Positions 52,940-61,262 of a stretch of DNA of 64,000 bases are shown here, one piece after another. The position numbers and the translations under genes were made by a program. The stretch is from Metabacillus schmidteae. GTDB lineage: Bacteria; Bacillota; Bacilli; Bacillales; Bacillaceae. The stretch lies in contig NZ_CAESCH010000003.1 of the NCBI RefSeq assembly GCF_903166545.1, forward strand, positions 124,001-188,000. The letters run 5' to 3'. Each line of letters starts with the position of its first letter. The stretch's first letter is position 1. The notes under the pieces were generated by a model. It made no database searches. It saw only the letters and a program-made list of their open reading frames with translations, and was not told where the DNA came from.

Positions 52940-53326
52940 TCAAAATGTTTTTCTTCGATACATCTTTTTTAATTTTTTGTCAATATCAACTGAAGCTATC
53001 ATAGGTTTACTCTTTTTCTGAAGGCTTTCTTCTTCTAGCTTATATTTAGCATATCCCTTATGTTCAAACCATTTCAATTTACCGCCTTTATCTAATCTCT
53101 CTTGTATGTCGATATACTCACTTACATTCATTTGTTGTTTAATGTATTTCCGAAAGGTTTCTTTTAAAATTATAACTATTTTTTTAACTAATTTAAATAT
53201 TAGTTTAAATAGTTTTGGGAGTAAAATCAGGATTATACCACCTATTACTGTTAGACTGATTACATCTATTGCACTTTCTTGCTTATTAAACAAATAGTTT
53301 TTTAGTTCTGAAAAAAACCCCAACAC
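52940..53326 (-). CDS. Small membrane protein, unknown
   Basis: The 128-residue protein has one clear membrane helix (VISLTVIGGIILILLPKLF, about residues 20-40) and a basic amphipathic region. The C-terminal half is lysine-rich. GTG 53326 is used with GGAGGG upstream. It stands alone between two terminators, before the rep gene. It could be a membrane anchor or an exclusion protein. No family is recognised. Confidence 0.6.
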   Translation of the reverse strand: MLGFFSELKNYLFNKQESAIDVISLTVIGGIILILLPKLFKLIFKLVKKIVIILKETFRKYIKQQMNVSEYIDIQERLDKGGKLKWFEHKGYAKYKLEEESLQKKSKPMIASVDIDKKLKKMYRRKTF

Positions 53327-53434
53327 ATTTCCCTCCAGTTTTCGCTAACACTTCAACCACATAATATGACACTAAAACATTAATTATGATAAATAGTGAG
53401 TACAAGTGAGTTTTCTTATAAATTAAGTTATGAA

Positions 53435-53464
53435 TAAAAAATGGAAGAGATCACTCTCAACCAT
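53435..53464 (-). terminator. Terminator of the rep gene
   Basis: On the minus strand ATGG-TT-GAGA-GTGA-TCTC-TT-CCAT is followed by TTTTTTATTC, 45 bp after the rep stop. Confidence 0.75.
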
Positions 53465-53508
53465 TTTAATAATTTACTTTATAGAAAGGACATCTTGAGA
53501 TTTTAAAA

Positions 53509-54678
53509 TCATGTTCTTGTTATCCTTTTCTTTTCTTTAATCAATTTTTTGGTGCTTTTACAGATGTGTTCTCTATGTTCGTTCCAAATCTGCCTTGCTT
53601 CAGTATCAGTAACATCTAATCTTTCCATAAATTCCTCTAATGCTCTTTCCTGTATAATGAAATCCGGTATAAGTTCAGAGCTGTTTTTAAATGAAAGGAT
53701 AATGCTGTCTATCACTTGTTGCAGCTTAGGTGAGTTAGCGTCTGTTTTTTCTAATGCGGGCTTATTGTTTAATGAAATTAGTATAGCTTCTATGTACTTT
53801 TCTGGATTGTTGATTTTAGTTTTAGTCTTACGGTTTTTGACTTCATCATAAGCAAGAAGAATTAACTCCTTTCCGTAATCAGTAAGCCACTTTTCAATAG
53901 CTTGATTCTTTAAAGAAAGAGCTTCTTCTTTAAATAAAGATTGAATACTTGTGACATCATTATCAACAGGTTCTTCATCAAAGAAAGATATTTGTTTCGT
54001 TTTATATTTACTATCAATAATAAACTTCACCGACACTACTTTTCTAGACCTTCTAATTTCCTCTATTTCAAAGCTTAACAGGGTTTTTTCCTTCAATTCT
54101 TCTTGTGCCTTCTTAAGTACTTTCTGCTTGAAATTGTTAAAGGAAGGGTACTTTCCTTGTACACCAAGCATTTGTTTTAGTTCTTCTAACTCTATTGTCC
54201 TGGTTCCAATTTTTTCGTATTGCTTTAATAATTCAAAGAGTCTTATAGAGAAACCGCTACGAAGGGGAGAAATGTATGCAAAAGAATATTTAGTAAAGTT
54301 ATCTTCTAAGCTAAGTAAGAAATTTTTAATTAATGGATTAAACGATACATCAACTATTCCTTTTTCATAAACAACAGCTGAAAACCAAGGGAACCAACCG
54401 ATTTTATCACTATCTTTAGATTTAATCTTGATCCGCTTTTTCGTTATTTCATCTGCTATTTTTTCAATCCTTGCATGTAGACCATTACCCTTTAATCCTA
54501 TAGCATCTGCAAATTCTTGAACGCTGAATGAATAATCGGGAAAGTCGTTATCTTGTATTTTTATTTTACTAGCTACATATCTTATTAGTTTATGTTCGTT
54601 AACTGTAAGGTCAGTATCATAATATGCTTCAACCAGATCATTTGATTGTACGATGAGATCATTCTTCTTTTTAGACAT
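53509..54678 (-). CDS. Rep_3-family replication initiator
   Basis: The 389-residue initiator has two winged-helix domains. The first starts at VEAYYDTDLTVNEHKLIRYV (residue 17 on), a hallmark of Rep_3 (PF01051, RepB/RepE type). The second runs about residues 130-230 (SFAYISPLRSGFSIRLFELL, KVVSVKFIIDSKYK). The remaining C-terminal 150 residues are helical. AAAGGTG precedes ATG 54678. The protein binds the iterons at 54.9-55.4 kb to open the origin, and the inverted iteron upstream of its own start to autoregulate. The family is certain enough from motifs and iteron context. Confidence 0.9.
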   Translation of the reverse strand: MSKKKNDLIVQSNDLVEAYYDTDLTVNEHKLIRYVASKIKIQDNDFPDYSFSVQEFADAIGLKGNGLHARIEKIADEITKKRIKIKSKDSDKIGWFPWFSAVVYEKGIVDVSFNPLIKNFLLSLEDNFTKYSFAYISPLRSGFSIRLFELLKQYEKIGTRTIELEELKQMLGVQGKYPSFNNFKQKVLKKAQEELKEKTLLSFEIEEIRRSRKVVSVKFIIDSKYKTKQISFFDEEPVDNDVTSIQSLFKEEALSLKNQAIEKWLTDYGKELILLAYDEVKNRKTKTKINNPEKYIEAILISLNNKPALEKTDANSPKLQQVIDSIILSFKNSSELIPDFIIQERALEEFMERLDVTDTEARQIWNEHREHICKSTKKLIKEKKRITRT

Positions 54679-54790
54679 AATCTTTCACCTTTCGATTGTT
54701 TCTAATGTGAATTATCTCATGTTTTAAAGCTGAGAGAAAGAGAGTTTCCGCTTCTTTTGTAGATCTTACATAATCCTCATTTGGTTGCAT
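54671..54790 (-). CDS. Possible 39-residue leader ORF overlapping rep start
   Basis: The frame from ATG 54790 to TAA 54671-54673 reads MQPNEDYVRSTKEAETLFLS and continues helically. It overlaps the first eight bases of rep. Its first six codons are the inverted iteron. No clear ribosome-binding site is seen. It could be a translational-coupling leader for rep or a fortuitous frame. Confidence 0.3.
   Translation of the reverse strand: MQPNEDYVRSTKEAETLFLSALKHEIIHIRNNRKVKDYV
54773..54790 (-). promoter_or_regulatory. Inverted iteron upstream of rep
   Basis: ATGCAACCAAATGAGGAT on the minus strand matches the iteron consensus. It lies 95 bp before the rep start, in the orientation opposite to the 13 iterons. 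Such single or paired inverted iterons are autorepression operators in iteron plasmids. Confidence 0.75.
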
Positions 54791-54939
54791 TTAATAAACG
54801 AGTATATTTAAAGATAATTTATATTCATAACAAGTCATAATGTTTAATGTTTTAACATATAATATATTTTAATTGTTTTAAAGTTATTAAGTTTTATAGT
54901 CTCATAAAGTAAGATATATCAAGGGTTAGAGCTACTTAT

Positions 54940-55418
54940 GTGCAACTAAACAGGGATAAACCGCAACTAAATGAGGATGTTGCGTAGCCGAATAAGGATT
55001 AAACGCAACCAAATGTGGCTGCTTAATGTAACTAGATGGGGATTAACTGCAACTAAATAGGGATATGGTGCAACCAAATGAGGATCGTGTATTTTTTGTC
55101 AAAGTGTAACCATATAGGGATCATATATTGTTGAATACTGTATTTAGGAAAGAGGAGATGCTCAAATCTATACAGATAGGATCTAAAGGAATTAGCTTAA
55201 TCGTATAGTGCATTCGTTAAAGAATGCTTTTTGATTACTGTATATGCAACCAAAGAGGGATAGAATTATAACTATTTTTCAAACTGCAACTAAATGAGGA
55301 TCATTTAAACGGATTTAAATAAGTGTAACCAATTGAGGATGAGGAATCTTCATAGTATGTGCAACCTAATGAGGATGAAGGACAGCTTATATAAAATAAA
55401 GTGCAACTAAATAAGGAT
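54940..55418 (+). repeat. Iteron origin of replication, 13 copies
   Basis: The consensus is GTGCAACYAAATGAGGAT. Eight copies lie at 54940, 54961, 54980, 55003, 55026, 55047, 55068 and 55104. Five more lie at 55244, 55284, 55323, 55359 and 55401. Most starts in the first group are 20-23 bp apart, two helical turns. The third (54980) is longest and degenerate. The AT-rich gap between the groups is the likely unwinding region. This is the oriV for the Rep_3 protein. Confidence 0.9.
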
Positions 55419-55473
55419 AATTTTTTAAAGGGAAGATGGTGCTTTCAATATATTTTGTAGGGGATATTAGAAT

Positions 55474-55512
55474 ACAAAACGCCCGTTAAGAAGGTCATGG
55501 CGGGCGTTTTGT
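55474..55512. terminator. Terminator beside the origin
   Basis: ACAAAACGCCCG (55474-55485) pairs with CGGGCGTTTTGT (55501-55512), flanked by T-rich DNA. It protects the origin from the 55520 gene and vice versa. Confidence 0.8.
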
Positions 55513-55519
55513 TTACAAC

Positions 55520-55780
55520 TTATGCGAATGGTAAGGATCTATATGTTTTAGGTGATTCAGTACCTTTACCTATATGAATGACTTTCAGATGAGGATTCGA
55601 TTTCATAAACTTTTTTTGCACCTGTTTTTCGTTAAATCCTTTTCCTCTAGCATTTAGAAAGAAACCTGTTTTTTTATCCCAAACTACCATCCAGTAATTT
55701 CTTCTCACCATACTCATACTTTTGAATAACTTCTTTAAATTCTTCAAAAATAACGCTCCCTTTTTTGTATTCCAGTTCAT
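55520..55780 (-). CDS. Small basic hypothetical protein
   Basis: The 86-residue protein is very basic, with a compact segment MVRRNYWMVVWDKKTGFFLN and KVIHIGKGTESPKTY. There is no ribosome-binding site before ATG 55780. The opposite strand carries GAAGGAGGTGGTGATA there. Translation may start at an internal ATG near residue 21-23. It is not recognised and is low-confidence as a product. Confidence 0.45.
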   Translation of the reverse strand: MNWNTKKGALFLKNLKKLFKSMSMVRRNYWMVVWDKKTGFFLNARGKGFNEKQVQKKFMKSNPHLKVIHIGKGTESPKTYRSLPFA

Positions 55781-55862
55781 TATAGAAGGAGGTGGTGATA
55801 CAGGCTATTCCGAGTGATTTTCTTTTTTGATGAATTTTCACAGTCCTAATACAGAATTATTA

Positions 55863-56737
55863 TCATGATAGTAAACGAATTTGGTTTAATTTTTCAGTTG
55901 TATGAATAACAAAGTCTTTTCTTTCTTCTATTTCGAATAGCTGAATAGCCTTTTGGAAATGTTTTATCGATAAAGTGTTGTTGTTTTGAAAGTAATTATT
56001 TCCTATCTGATACTCCAATTCCCCGTATAAATAAAATGTTTCGTTTTCTCTACATAACCTTACACCTTTTTTGCTATTTCAATAGATTTATCATATTCCT
56101 TTAGACTCTTATAAGACTTAGAAAGGCCGTATAGGACCCTAATATGGATACGAAAGTCCTTTAAGTTAGGCATATTGCTTTTGTTAACAAGAGCAAGATT
56201 ATAGTATTCAATGGATTGTTTATACAAATTGCATTCGTTATAGAGTATCCCTATGCTGTTTAGAATTTCAATCTCTCTTTCTGTCATTTGTTTATCTATA
56301 GAGCCAGTTATATTTATAGCAGCCATTAATACTTCAACAGATTTATGAAAGTCTCCATTTATATAAAACAAGGTAATTCCCTTGTGCCACAACAAAAATT
56401 GTTTAATTCGTATATCGTAAGTATATAAAGGAGAACTCATTTCTTTTTGGACAATTTCATAAACTTCTATATATTCTCTGTTTCTAATGTGTTTTCGAAT
56501 AATCTTAATAAGATCTGACGTGTAATAATCTTTATCATTTTGCTCAAAGAAATAATTCATGTCTACATTTAATTTGTTTGCTAACTTAAAGAGAATTAGG
56601 CTGGAAGGAATTTCGGTATTATTTTCAATTTTACTTATTAAAGCTTGTGTACAAATATCTTTTGCCAGTTGTTTTTGAGTAAATCCAATTTGCTTTCTTA
56701 ATTCTCTTATTAAGTCGCCAATAGGTATGTTCTCCAA
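55863..56737 (-). CDS. PlcR-like RNPP regulator with in-frame A AAA AAG slip site
   Basis: The zero frame gives 225 residues: an XRE HTH (TQKQLAKDICTQALISKIE) and TPR repeats (RIHIRVLYGLSKSYKSLKEY). It stops at TAA 56060-56062. At A AAA AAG (about 56072-56066, codon register GCA-AAA-AAG) a -1 shift continues in frame for 68 codons (GVRLCRENETFYLYGELEYQ and onward) to TGA at 55863-55865. The total is about 293 residues, PlcR size. Either this is programmed -1 frameshifting giving long and short receptor, or a lost A. The full TPR bundle is expected for peptide binding. The papR-like gene is divergent and 160 bp away. Confidence 0.8.
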
Positions 56738-56781
56738 ATAATCACCTCCATAAATATTCCAATATTTATATTTTATTACAA

Positions 56782-56869
56782 TTAATTAGTTAATTAAATG
56801 ATAGGTGCTTTTCCTTCTATCTATTTAGATGAGACTGTAATTACATGAATTTCCAATAGTTGTTATGAT
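56782..56869 (+). promoter_or_regulatory. Divergent control region of the RNPP/PapR-like pair
   Basis: TTAATTA-GT-TAATTAA (56782-56797) is an operator-like inverted repeat. TTACAT (56841-56846), 17 bp, TATGAT (56864-56869) is a promoter for the peptide gene. No exact PlcR box (TATGNAWATNNCATA) is seen, so the target of the regulator differs from that of chromosomal PlcR. Confidence 0.6.
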
Positions 56870-56900
56870 TTCACTAGATAAAGAAAGGAGGATACGGTAA

Positions 56901-57044
56901 ATGAAAAAGTTATATAGTTTACTATTCGTTCTTGGAATCTTATTTACAACTTACAACTGCACTGATACTTTTAATCCAATGGAATCTAGTAAAACTATAT
57001 CCTCTTCGGAATTTGAAACACTAGATTTGCCAAACCAACATTAA
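56901..57044 (+). CDS. PapR-like signalling peptide precursor
   Basis: The 47-residue secreted precursor has the signal-type N-terminus MKKLYSLLFVLGILFTTYNC and a polar tail ending FETLDLPNQH. PapR ends in ADLPFEF, and the DLP is shared at the same place. AAAGGAGG precedes ATG 56901. The stop overlaps the ribosome-binding site of the next gene, so the peptide and the secreted protein are co-expressed. The mature peptide should be reimported and bind the TPR receptor at 55863. The pairing is by homology of layout. Confidence 0.75.
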   Translation: MKKLYSLLFVLGILFTTYNCTDTFNPMESSKTISSSEFETLDLPNQH

Positions 57045-57059
57045 AGGAGATGGGAATTT

Positions 57060-57863
57060 ATGAAAAAGCTTGTAGTATTATTAGGGCTCATTATGGCTCT
57101 TTCGATAGGTGGGGCTTCTGTATCAGCAGCTGAAAAAACAATTTCGGAAGATAAGGTTGATAAGTTTCTTAAGAAAGCTGGTGCACCTGATGAACTTTTA
57201 GAGAGATGGGAATATGATCAAAAGCTAGATCTTTATAATAAGGGGAAAGATAATCTTATAGAATTTGATACTACCAAAGAAGAAGAGTTTGTTAGAGTTG
57301 CGAATACAGGTGAACTTGTTGAATCGGATTCTGTAGAACAGCCTAGTGGTGAATTTACAACAATGGGTACTATTTCAAAAGATAAGTTAAAAGTCTCACA
57401 TGATATCTGGAGTATGTATTCCGGTGGTGTTAAGTACAAATCAGTTTATGCTAACTATGAATGGGTAAATCCTAATAGCGGTACAAAAGGTGATAAATTA
57501 GCCATTGCAGTTCCTTCTGGATGGGCAATTAAGGCAGGAAGTTATGAATGTAAGGAATTCCAAAGTGGTTGGCCAGCAAATGGGTATAGCTATAAAGCAA
57601 ATTGCGGCGGTGGTACTTATGACTTGGATTTCTACGGAGCGGTTTGGAGTCTTACACGTACAGATAACGTTTGGCATAAAGGTTGGTCAAGCCTTGATAT
57701 GAAGAGAACAAAAACTAGTGCTCAATTAAGGGTCTTAAGTAAGTATATTGAAGATAGTGGTGGATCAACATCATGGTCAATTGGTTGGGGGCCAATGTCT
57801 GTAAGTATTTCAGGTAATAAATCAAGTAATCAAATTGCTTGGGACACAGGATTCTCATATTAA
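57060..57863 (+). CDS. Secreted protein of unknown function
   Basis: The 267-residue protein has a signal peptide with hydrophobic core (VVLLGLIMALSIGGASVS) and probable cleavage after SAA near residue 24. The mature part is beta-rich with two Cys (SYECKEF and KANCGGG), possibly a disulfide, and a W/G/S-rich end (GSTSWSIGWGPMSVSISG). AAAGGAG precedes ATG 57060. It follows the PapR-like gene by 15 bp, so it is the likely effector output of the quorum system. It may be a bacteriocin or adhesin, but the family is not recognised. Confidence 0.7.
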   Translation: MKKLVVLLGLIMALSIGGASVSAAEKTISEDKVDKFLKKAGAPDELLERWEYDQKLDLYNKGKDNLIEFDTTKEEEFVRVANTGELVESDSVEQPSGEFTTMGTISKDKLKVSHDIWSMYSGGVKYKSVYANYEWVNPNSGTKGDKLAIAVPSGWAIKAGSYECKEFQSGWPANGYSYKANCGGGTYDLDFYGAVWSLTRTDNVWHKGWSSLDMKRTKTSAQLRVLSKYIEDSGGSTSWSIGWGPMSVSISGNKSSNQIAWDTGFSY

Positions 57864-57953
57864 ATTTTTTTTTGACTCTAAGTCTAAATACTCTTTAGGT
57901 TTAGGGTCTTCTTTGTATAATGAAAGCATAGCTTATCTAAGGTAGGTGGAAGT

Positions 57954-58493
57954 TTGAGGAAATTTATAATGATAACTATTTTTGCTTTAGTCACAATTAC
58001 TACCGTGGTCGTGGTCTTCACTTTTACCAACAATACTTTAGTAAATTCAATTAATACCGTTCATTCTACAGATATTCAATTATTAACATCTGATCCAGAG
58101 AATACTGTTGTCCTTTTTAAAGAAAAAAATTCTAACCATGTTATCTTGAATGAGTACAAAAGCCTTATGGGATATTTTTGGTATTCAAAAGAAGGTGAAG
58201 AAGCAATAGTTGCTGATGCTAAAGATGGGAGAGTACCGTTTACTATTCGTGTCAGTAAGATAGAGGGTGTCGGTAATGTGTTCTGGGGTTATATTGATAG
58301 TAATGAAGCAGATAAGATTGTGATTAATGTAAAAAAAGGAGAACAACAATTTAGTATTAAAAAAGATCTAAACGGGCAAGGTTTTCTTTTTTATCCTCCT
58401 ACAATGTATAATAATAATGACTTTTATGATGAAAAGTGGCAAATAGAAGGTTATGTCTTAAATGAATCAAATGAGGTTGTGGAATATTACTAG
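57954..58493 (+). CDS. Membrane-anchored protein of unknown function
   Basis: The 179-residue protein has an N-terminal helix (FIMITIFALVTITTVVVVFTF, residues 4-24) and an extracellular beta-rich domain. TTG 57954 is used with GGTGG upstream. ATG 57969 is possible. It lies downstream of the secreted protein, with a TATAAT at 57916-57921 that could start it separately. A plausible role is immunity or anchoring for the neighbouring secreted product, which is inference. Confidence 0.6.
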   Translation: MRKFIMITIFALVTITTVVVVFTFTNNTLVNSINTVHSTDIQLLTSDPENTVVLFKEKNSNHVILNEYKSLMGYFWYSKEGEEAIVADAKDGRVPFTIRVSKIEGVGNVFWGYIDSNEADKIVINVKKGEQQFSIKKDLNGQGFLFYPPTMYNNNDFYDEKWQIEGYVLNESNEVVEYY

Positions 58494-58619
58494 CTTGACC
58501 TTATCTATAACTTTCAATTATTGTAACCTAAGTTTTGTATGTATGGTGAATGTAGAGGTTGGTTAGGGATACGGCTATAGTCAGATGAAACTATGTATAG
58601 GAAATAATTAGGATTGACT

Positions 58620-58740
58620 CCAAAAGCGTGAAGTGCTAATATTATTGATGTTAGCAATCTCGATTGTTAACACTCTTTCTAAAAGTTTTTTGGTATCCAG
58701 TGCCGGAAACGCTGGGTACTTTCGTAACAACATTTACAAC
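58620..58740 (+). other. Unassigned structured leader
   Basis: In the 463-bp gap before the 58957 operon, GTATCCAGTG-CCGGAAA-CGCTGGGTAC (58693-58719) forms a 10-bp stem with a conserved-looking purine loop. GCTAATATTATTGATGTTAGC lies upstream. It does not match a riboswitch class I can name (cyclic di-GMP and T-box were checked by eye). It might be part of the regulated leader. Confidence 0.4.
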
Positions 58741-58763
58741 CACAACCAAATATACTTTTAAAC

Positions 58764-58845
58764 GGGAAATACCCGAAATGAACATGATACTAGAATGCTA
58801 CTAGCATACCTAGATTCATCATGTCCGTTTCGGGTATTTTTTTAT
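58764..58845 (+). promoter_or_regulatory. GGG-CCC leader terminator of the TadZ/VirB11 operon
   Basis: ACGGGAAATACCC begins the stem AATACCCGAAA (58768-58778)/TTTCGGGTATT (58828-58838). An inner ACATGAT/ATCATGT pair and TTTTTTT follow. It lies 110 bp before the first gene and belongs to the common leader family. Confidence 0.75.
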
Positions 58846-58956
58846 TCCAAATAATTCTAAAATTTCATAATTAAAAACTGAACCCAAACCCAAAAATTTA
58901 ATAACTTAACTTAATATCCTTACCCTTTAATGTTTATTTATTTGGAGTGAAGAAAT

Positions 58957-60516
58957 ATGAACAAAATCTTATTAGCTATCGGAGATAGCGGTTTTAGTCA
59001 AATATTGCGTAACAGATTAAGTGAAGCTGGTTTTAACGTAATAGAAAACGAGGTCCTTCATAGGGATTACCTAGAAGAAATTGTTTCAAATGAAATACCT
59101 GATATTTTAATTATCCATGACTACTATCTAGCCAGCTCTAGAGAGAGTAGTGAAGGAAAAGAAAAGGAACTATTAGACTTCTTTCAAAAAATCAGAATGG
59201 AACATGATGATCGCATACGAATTGTATTTCTATGTGAACGCGAAAGAGAGGATGCATTCTTAGCTGAACTAGTCAGTCGAAATGTGTTAGACATCTTTCA
59301 TAACAAATCAATAAATACACAAGAGTTAGTGGATCAATTAAGAGATAAGCCTCGATTTTCGAGAGTGTCTAAGTTCTTGCCTAATAGAAAAGATAATAAA
59401 CAAGATCAACCAAATCCAAATGAAGTAACACCTGCAGAAGAGTTGTTTGAACTTGCAAATCAACGAAATCAAGCAGAAGATGACGATTACGAAGAGGAAG
59501 ATGTGGTTGCTGCTCCTAATGAGAAGCAAAAGAAAGAAAAACCTCAGAAGGTCGTTGTGAAGCAGGTTGTTGAAAAGAAGATAGAAAAGACAATTGTTAA
59601 TAAGGTCGTTAACAAGCAAGTAGTAAAACGGGATTATAACATTCAAATACTTAATCAAGTGGAAAAGGTTGTCGGTATTCCAATTCAAGCAAAGACGATA
59701 TTGGTTGGAAGTCCATTTTCCCGCTCCGGTAGTACATTTTTTTCTCACTTACTTGCTAGGGAATTATCGAAGCTAGATGTTAGCGTGACATATATAGAAA
59801 GTCCATATTCTTCGTCATACTCATATGATCGCTTCAATGGACATAATCGAATTCCTGAATACCGTAGCAAATTCTATCAATTTACAAAAGAGATTGACCC
59901 GAAAGTACCTAGTGTATTTGATTGGGAGTTAGAAGGAGTGAACATGATTGTACGTCACCCTAATAATGAACCTGTATATGGTATGAAAGAAATCCCTTTT
60001 GATGTGTATGTAAAAATTCTATTAGCTTCTCAATCAACGGTGACTATTCTAGATGTAGGTACAGATTGGCACCAAGAGATATATCGAGATCTTTATGATA
60101 TCGCGACTAATACGTATTTTGTAATTGAACCTGATATTTCAAATATACAGTTCTTAGAAGATCCAGATAATGAACTTACCTCTAGTTTTAGAAAAATGTT
60201 AGAGGATGACAAGACAAGATTAATCGGCAATCGATTTGATAGTAAAGTCTTGTCAAATGAAATGATACATGACTTATATGCAGATAAATTACAAACATAC
60301 TTACCATGCTTCTCTCCTAGTGATATTTTTGGGTGTCATTATAATGGAACGTTTTTCAATGATTCATCTAAGAATCAAAAAGAAATAAATGAAGTACTTC
60401 TTCCGATTATGGAAGAGTTGCTACCAAATAACTTATTGAAAAAGCGTGGAAAGAATAGTGGATTGTTCAAGGGTTTGTTTAATAAGAAAGTGAAAGTCGA
60501 AAAAATAGGAGGTTAA
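58957..60516 (+). CDS. TadZ/CpaE-like protein with receiver-like domain and degenerate ATPase
   Basis: The 519-residue protein has an N-terminal receiver-like fold (residues 1-125, DILIIHDYY as pseudo-receiver strand). An acidic and Lys/Val-rich linker (150-225, KVVVKQVVEKKIEKTIV) follows, then a SIMIBI-like domain with LVGSPFSRSGSTFF instead of KGGxGKT. This is the plan of the 24995 protein. The start at ATG 58957 has GGAGTG upstream. It is the first of four tightly spaced genes (gaps 3 and 17 bp, then an overlap). It probably organises the secretion ATPase at the membrane or pole. Confidence 0.75.
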   Translation: MNKILLAIGDSGFSQILRNRLSEAGFNVIENEVLHRDYLEEIVSNEIPDILIIHDYYLASSRESSEGKEKELLDFFQKIRMEHDDRIRIVFLCEREREDAFLAELVSRNVLDIFHNKSINTQELVDQLRDKPRFSRVSKFLPNRKDNKQDQPNPNEVTPAEELFELANQRNQAEDDDYEEEDVVAAPNEKQKKEKPQKVVVKQVVEKKIEKTIVNKVVNKQVVKRDYNIQILNQVEKVVGIPIQAKTILVGSPFSRSGSTFFSHLLARELSKLDVSVTYIESPYSSSYSYDRFNGHNRIPEYRSKFYQFTKEIDPKVPSVFDWELEGVNMIVRHPNNEPVYGMKEIPFDVYVKILLASQSTVTILDVGTDWHQEIYRDLYDIATNTYFVIEPDISNIQFLEDPDNELTSSFRKMLEDDKTRLIGNRFDSKVLSNEMIHDLYADKLQTYLPCFSPSDIFGCHYNGTFFNDSSKNQKEINEVLLPIMEELLPNNLLKKRGKNSGLFKGLFNKKVKVEKIGG

Positions 60517-60519
60517 CAA

Positions 60520-61245
60520 ATGAAGCCAAAAACAAAGGTAACGTTAGGTATCTTAACTTTTGTAACAGCTGCCGCTTTTACACCCGTTTATGATCTTTTT
60601 ATTAAAGACAAAATTGATAGCGTAGAGGTTGTTGTTGTAAAGCCTGGGAAAGATATTCAAAAGAATGAACAGCTATTGGAAAGTATGTTTGTCATTGAAC
60701 GTCGAGATAAGAAGGATATAGTAAAAGATGTTATCTATCCAGAAGACTTACCCACCATTATCGGATACGATTCTTCTCAACTAATGGTTGGCAATTCGAT
60801 TGTCTCTAAAAAGATGATTGATTATGACAATCTCATTCCAGACTCGGCAGAAGGTGAAGCCATTCGTCCACTCATGAGTGATATGATTTTTGCTCAACCC
60901 GGATCATTACGAAGAAAAGATACAATCGATATTTACTTAGTCGACAATGCATTAATAGAACAAGATGCGGAAGACATAACCGATGGAGTACGAGCGGAAA
61001 CAGTAAAGAATCTATTAAAAGAACCAGTACTGAAAGATGTAAAAGTAGTATATGTAAAGGACTCTAGTAATAGAGAAGTTACAAATGATATAGGGGAAGA
61101 AAAAACAACTACTAAAACCTCAGAGAGATTAAATGCAACGGGGACAATATCTGACCTAGAAGTAATACTTAATGAAGAAGATTTTCAAAAGTTAATGAAA
61201 GAAGTTATTGAAAACGATAAGAAACTTTACATTACGTATAACTAA
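60520..61245 (+). CDS. SAF-domain (CpaB/RcpC-like) membrane protein
   Basis: The 241-residue protein has a membrane anchor (TKVTLGILTFVTAAAF, residues about 4-20). A SAF-like beta-clip domain follows (VEVVVVKPGKDIQKNEQL, MFVIERRDKKDI), then a beta-rich C-terminal half. This is the CpaB family associated with Tad pili and, in Firmicutes, with some T4SS loci. AGGAGG precedes ATG 60520, three bases after the previous stop. It likely spans from membrane to wall. Confidence 0.78.
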   Translation: MKPKTKVTLGILTFVTAAAFTPVYDLFIKDKIDSVEVVVVKPGKDIQKNEQLLESMFVIERRDKKDIVKDVIYPEDLPTIIGYDSSQLMVGNSIVSKKMIDYDNLIPDSAEGEAIRPLMSDMIFAQPGSLRRKDTIDIYLVDNALIEQDAEDITDGVRAETVKNLLKEPVLKDVKVVYVKDSSNREVTNDIGEEKTTTKTSERLNATGTISDLEVILNEEDFQKLMKEVIENDKKLYITYN

Positions 61246-61262
61246 GAAAAGGAGGTTCGTTC

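Noticed and set aside
54940..55418. Regular repeats resembling a CRISPR array
   Set aside because: The units are 18 bp with short variable gaps and an uneven second group, next to a Rep_3 gene. They are iterons. No cas genes are present.
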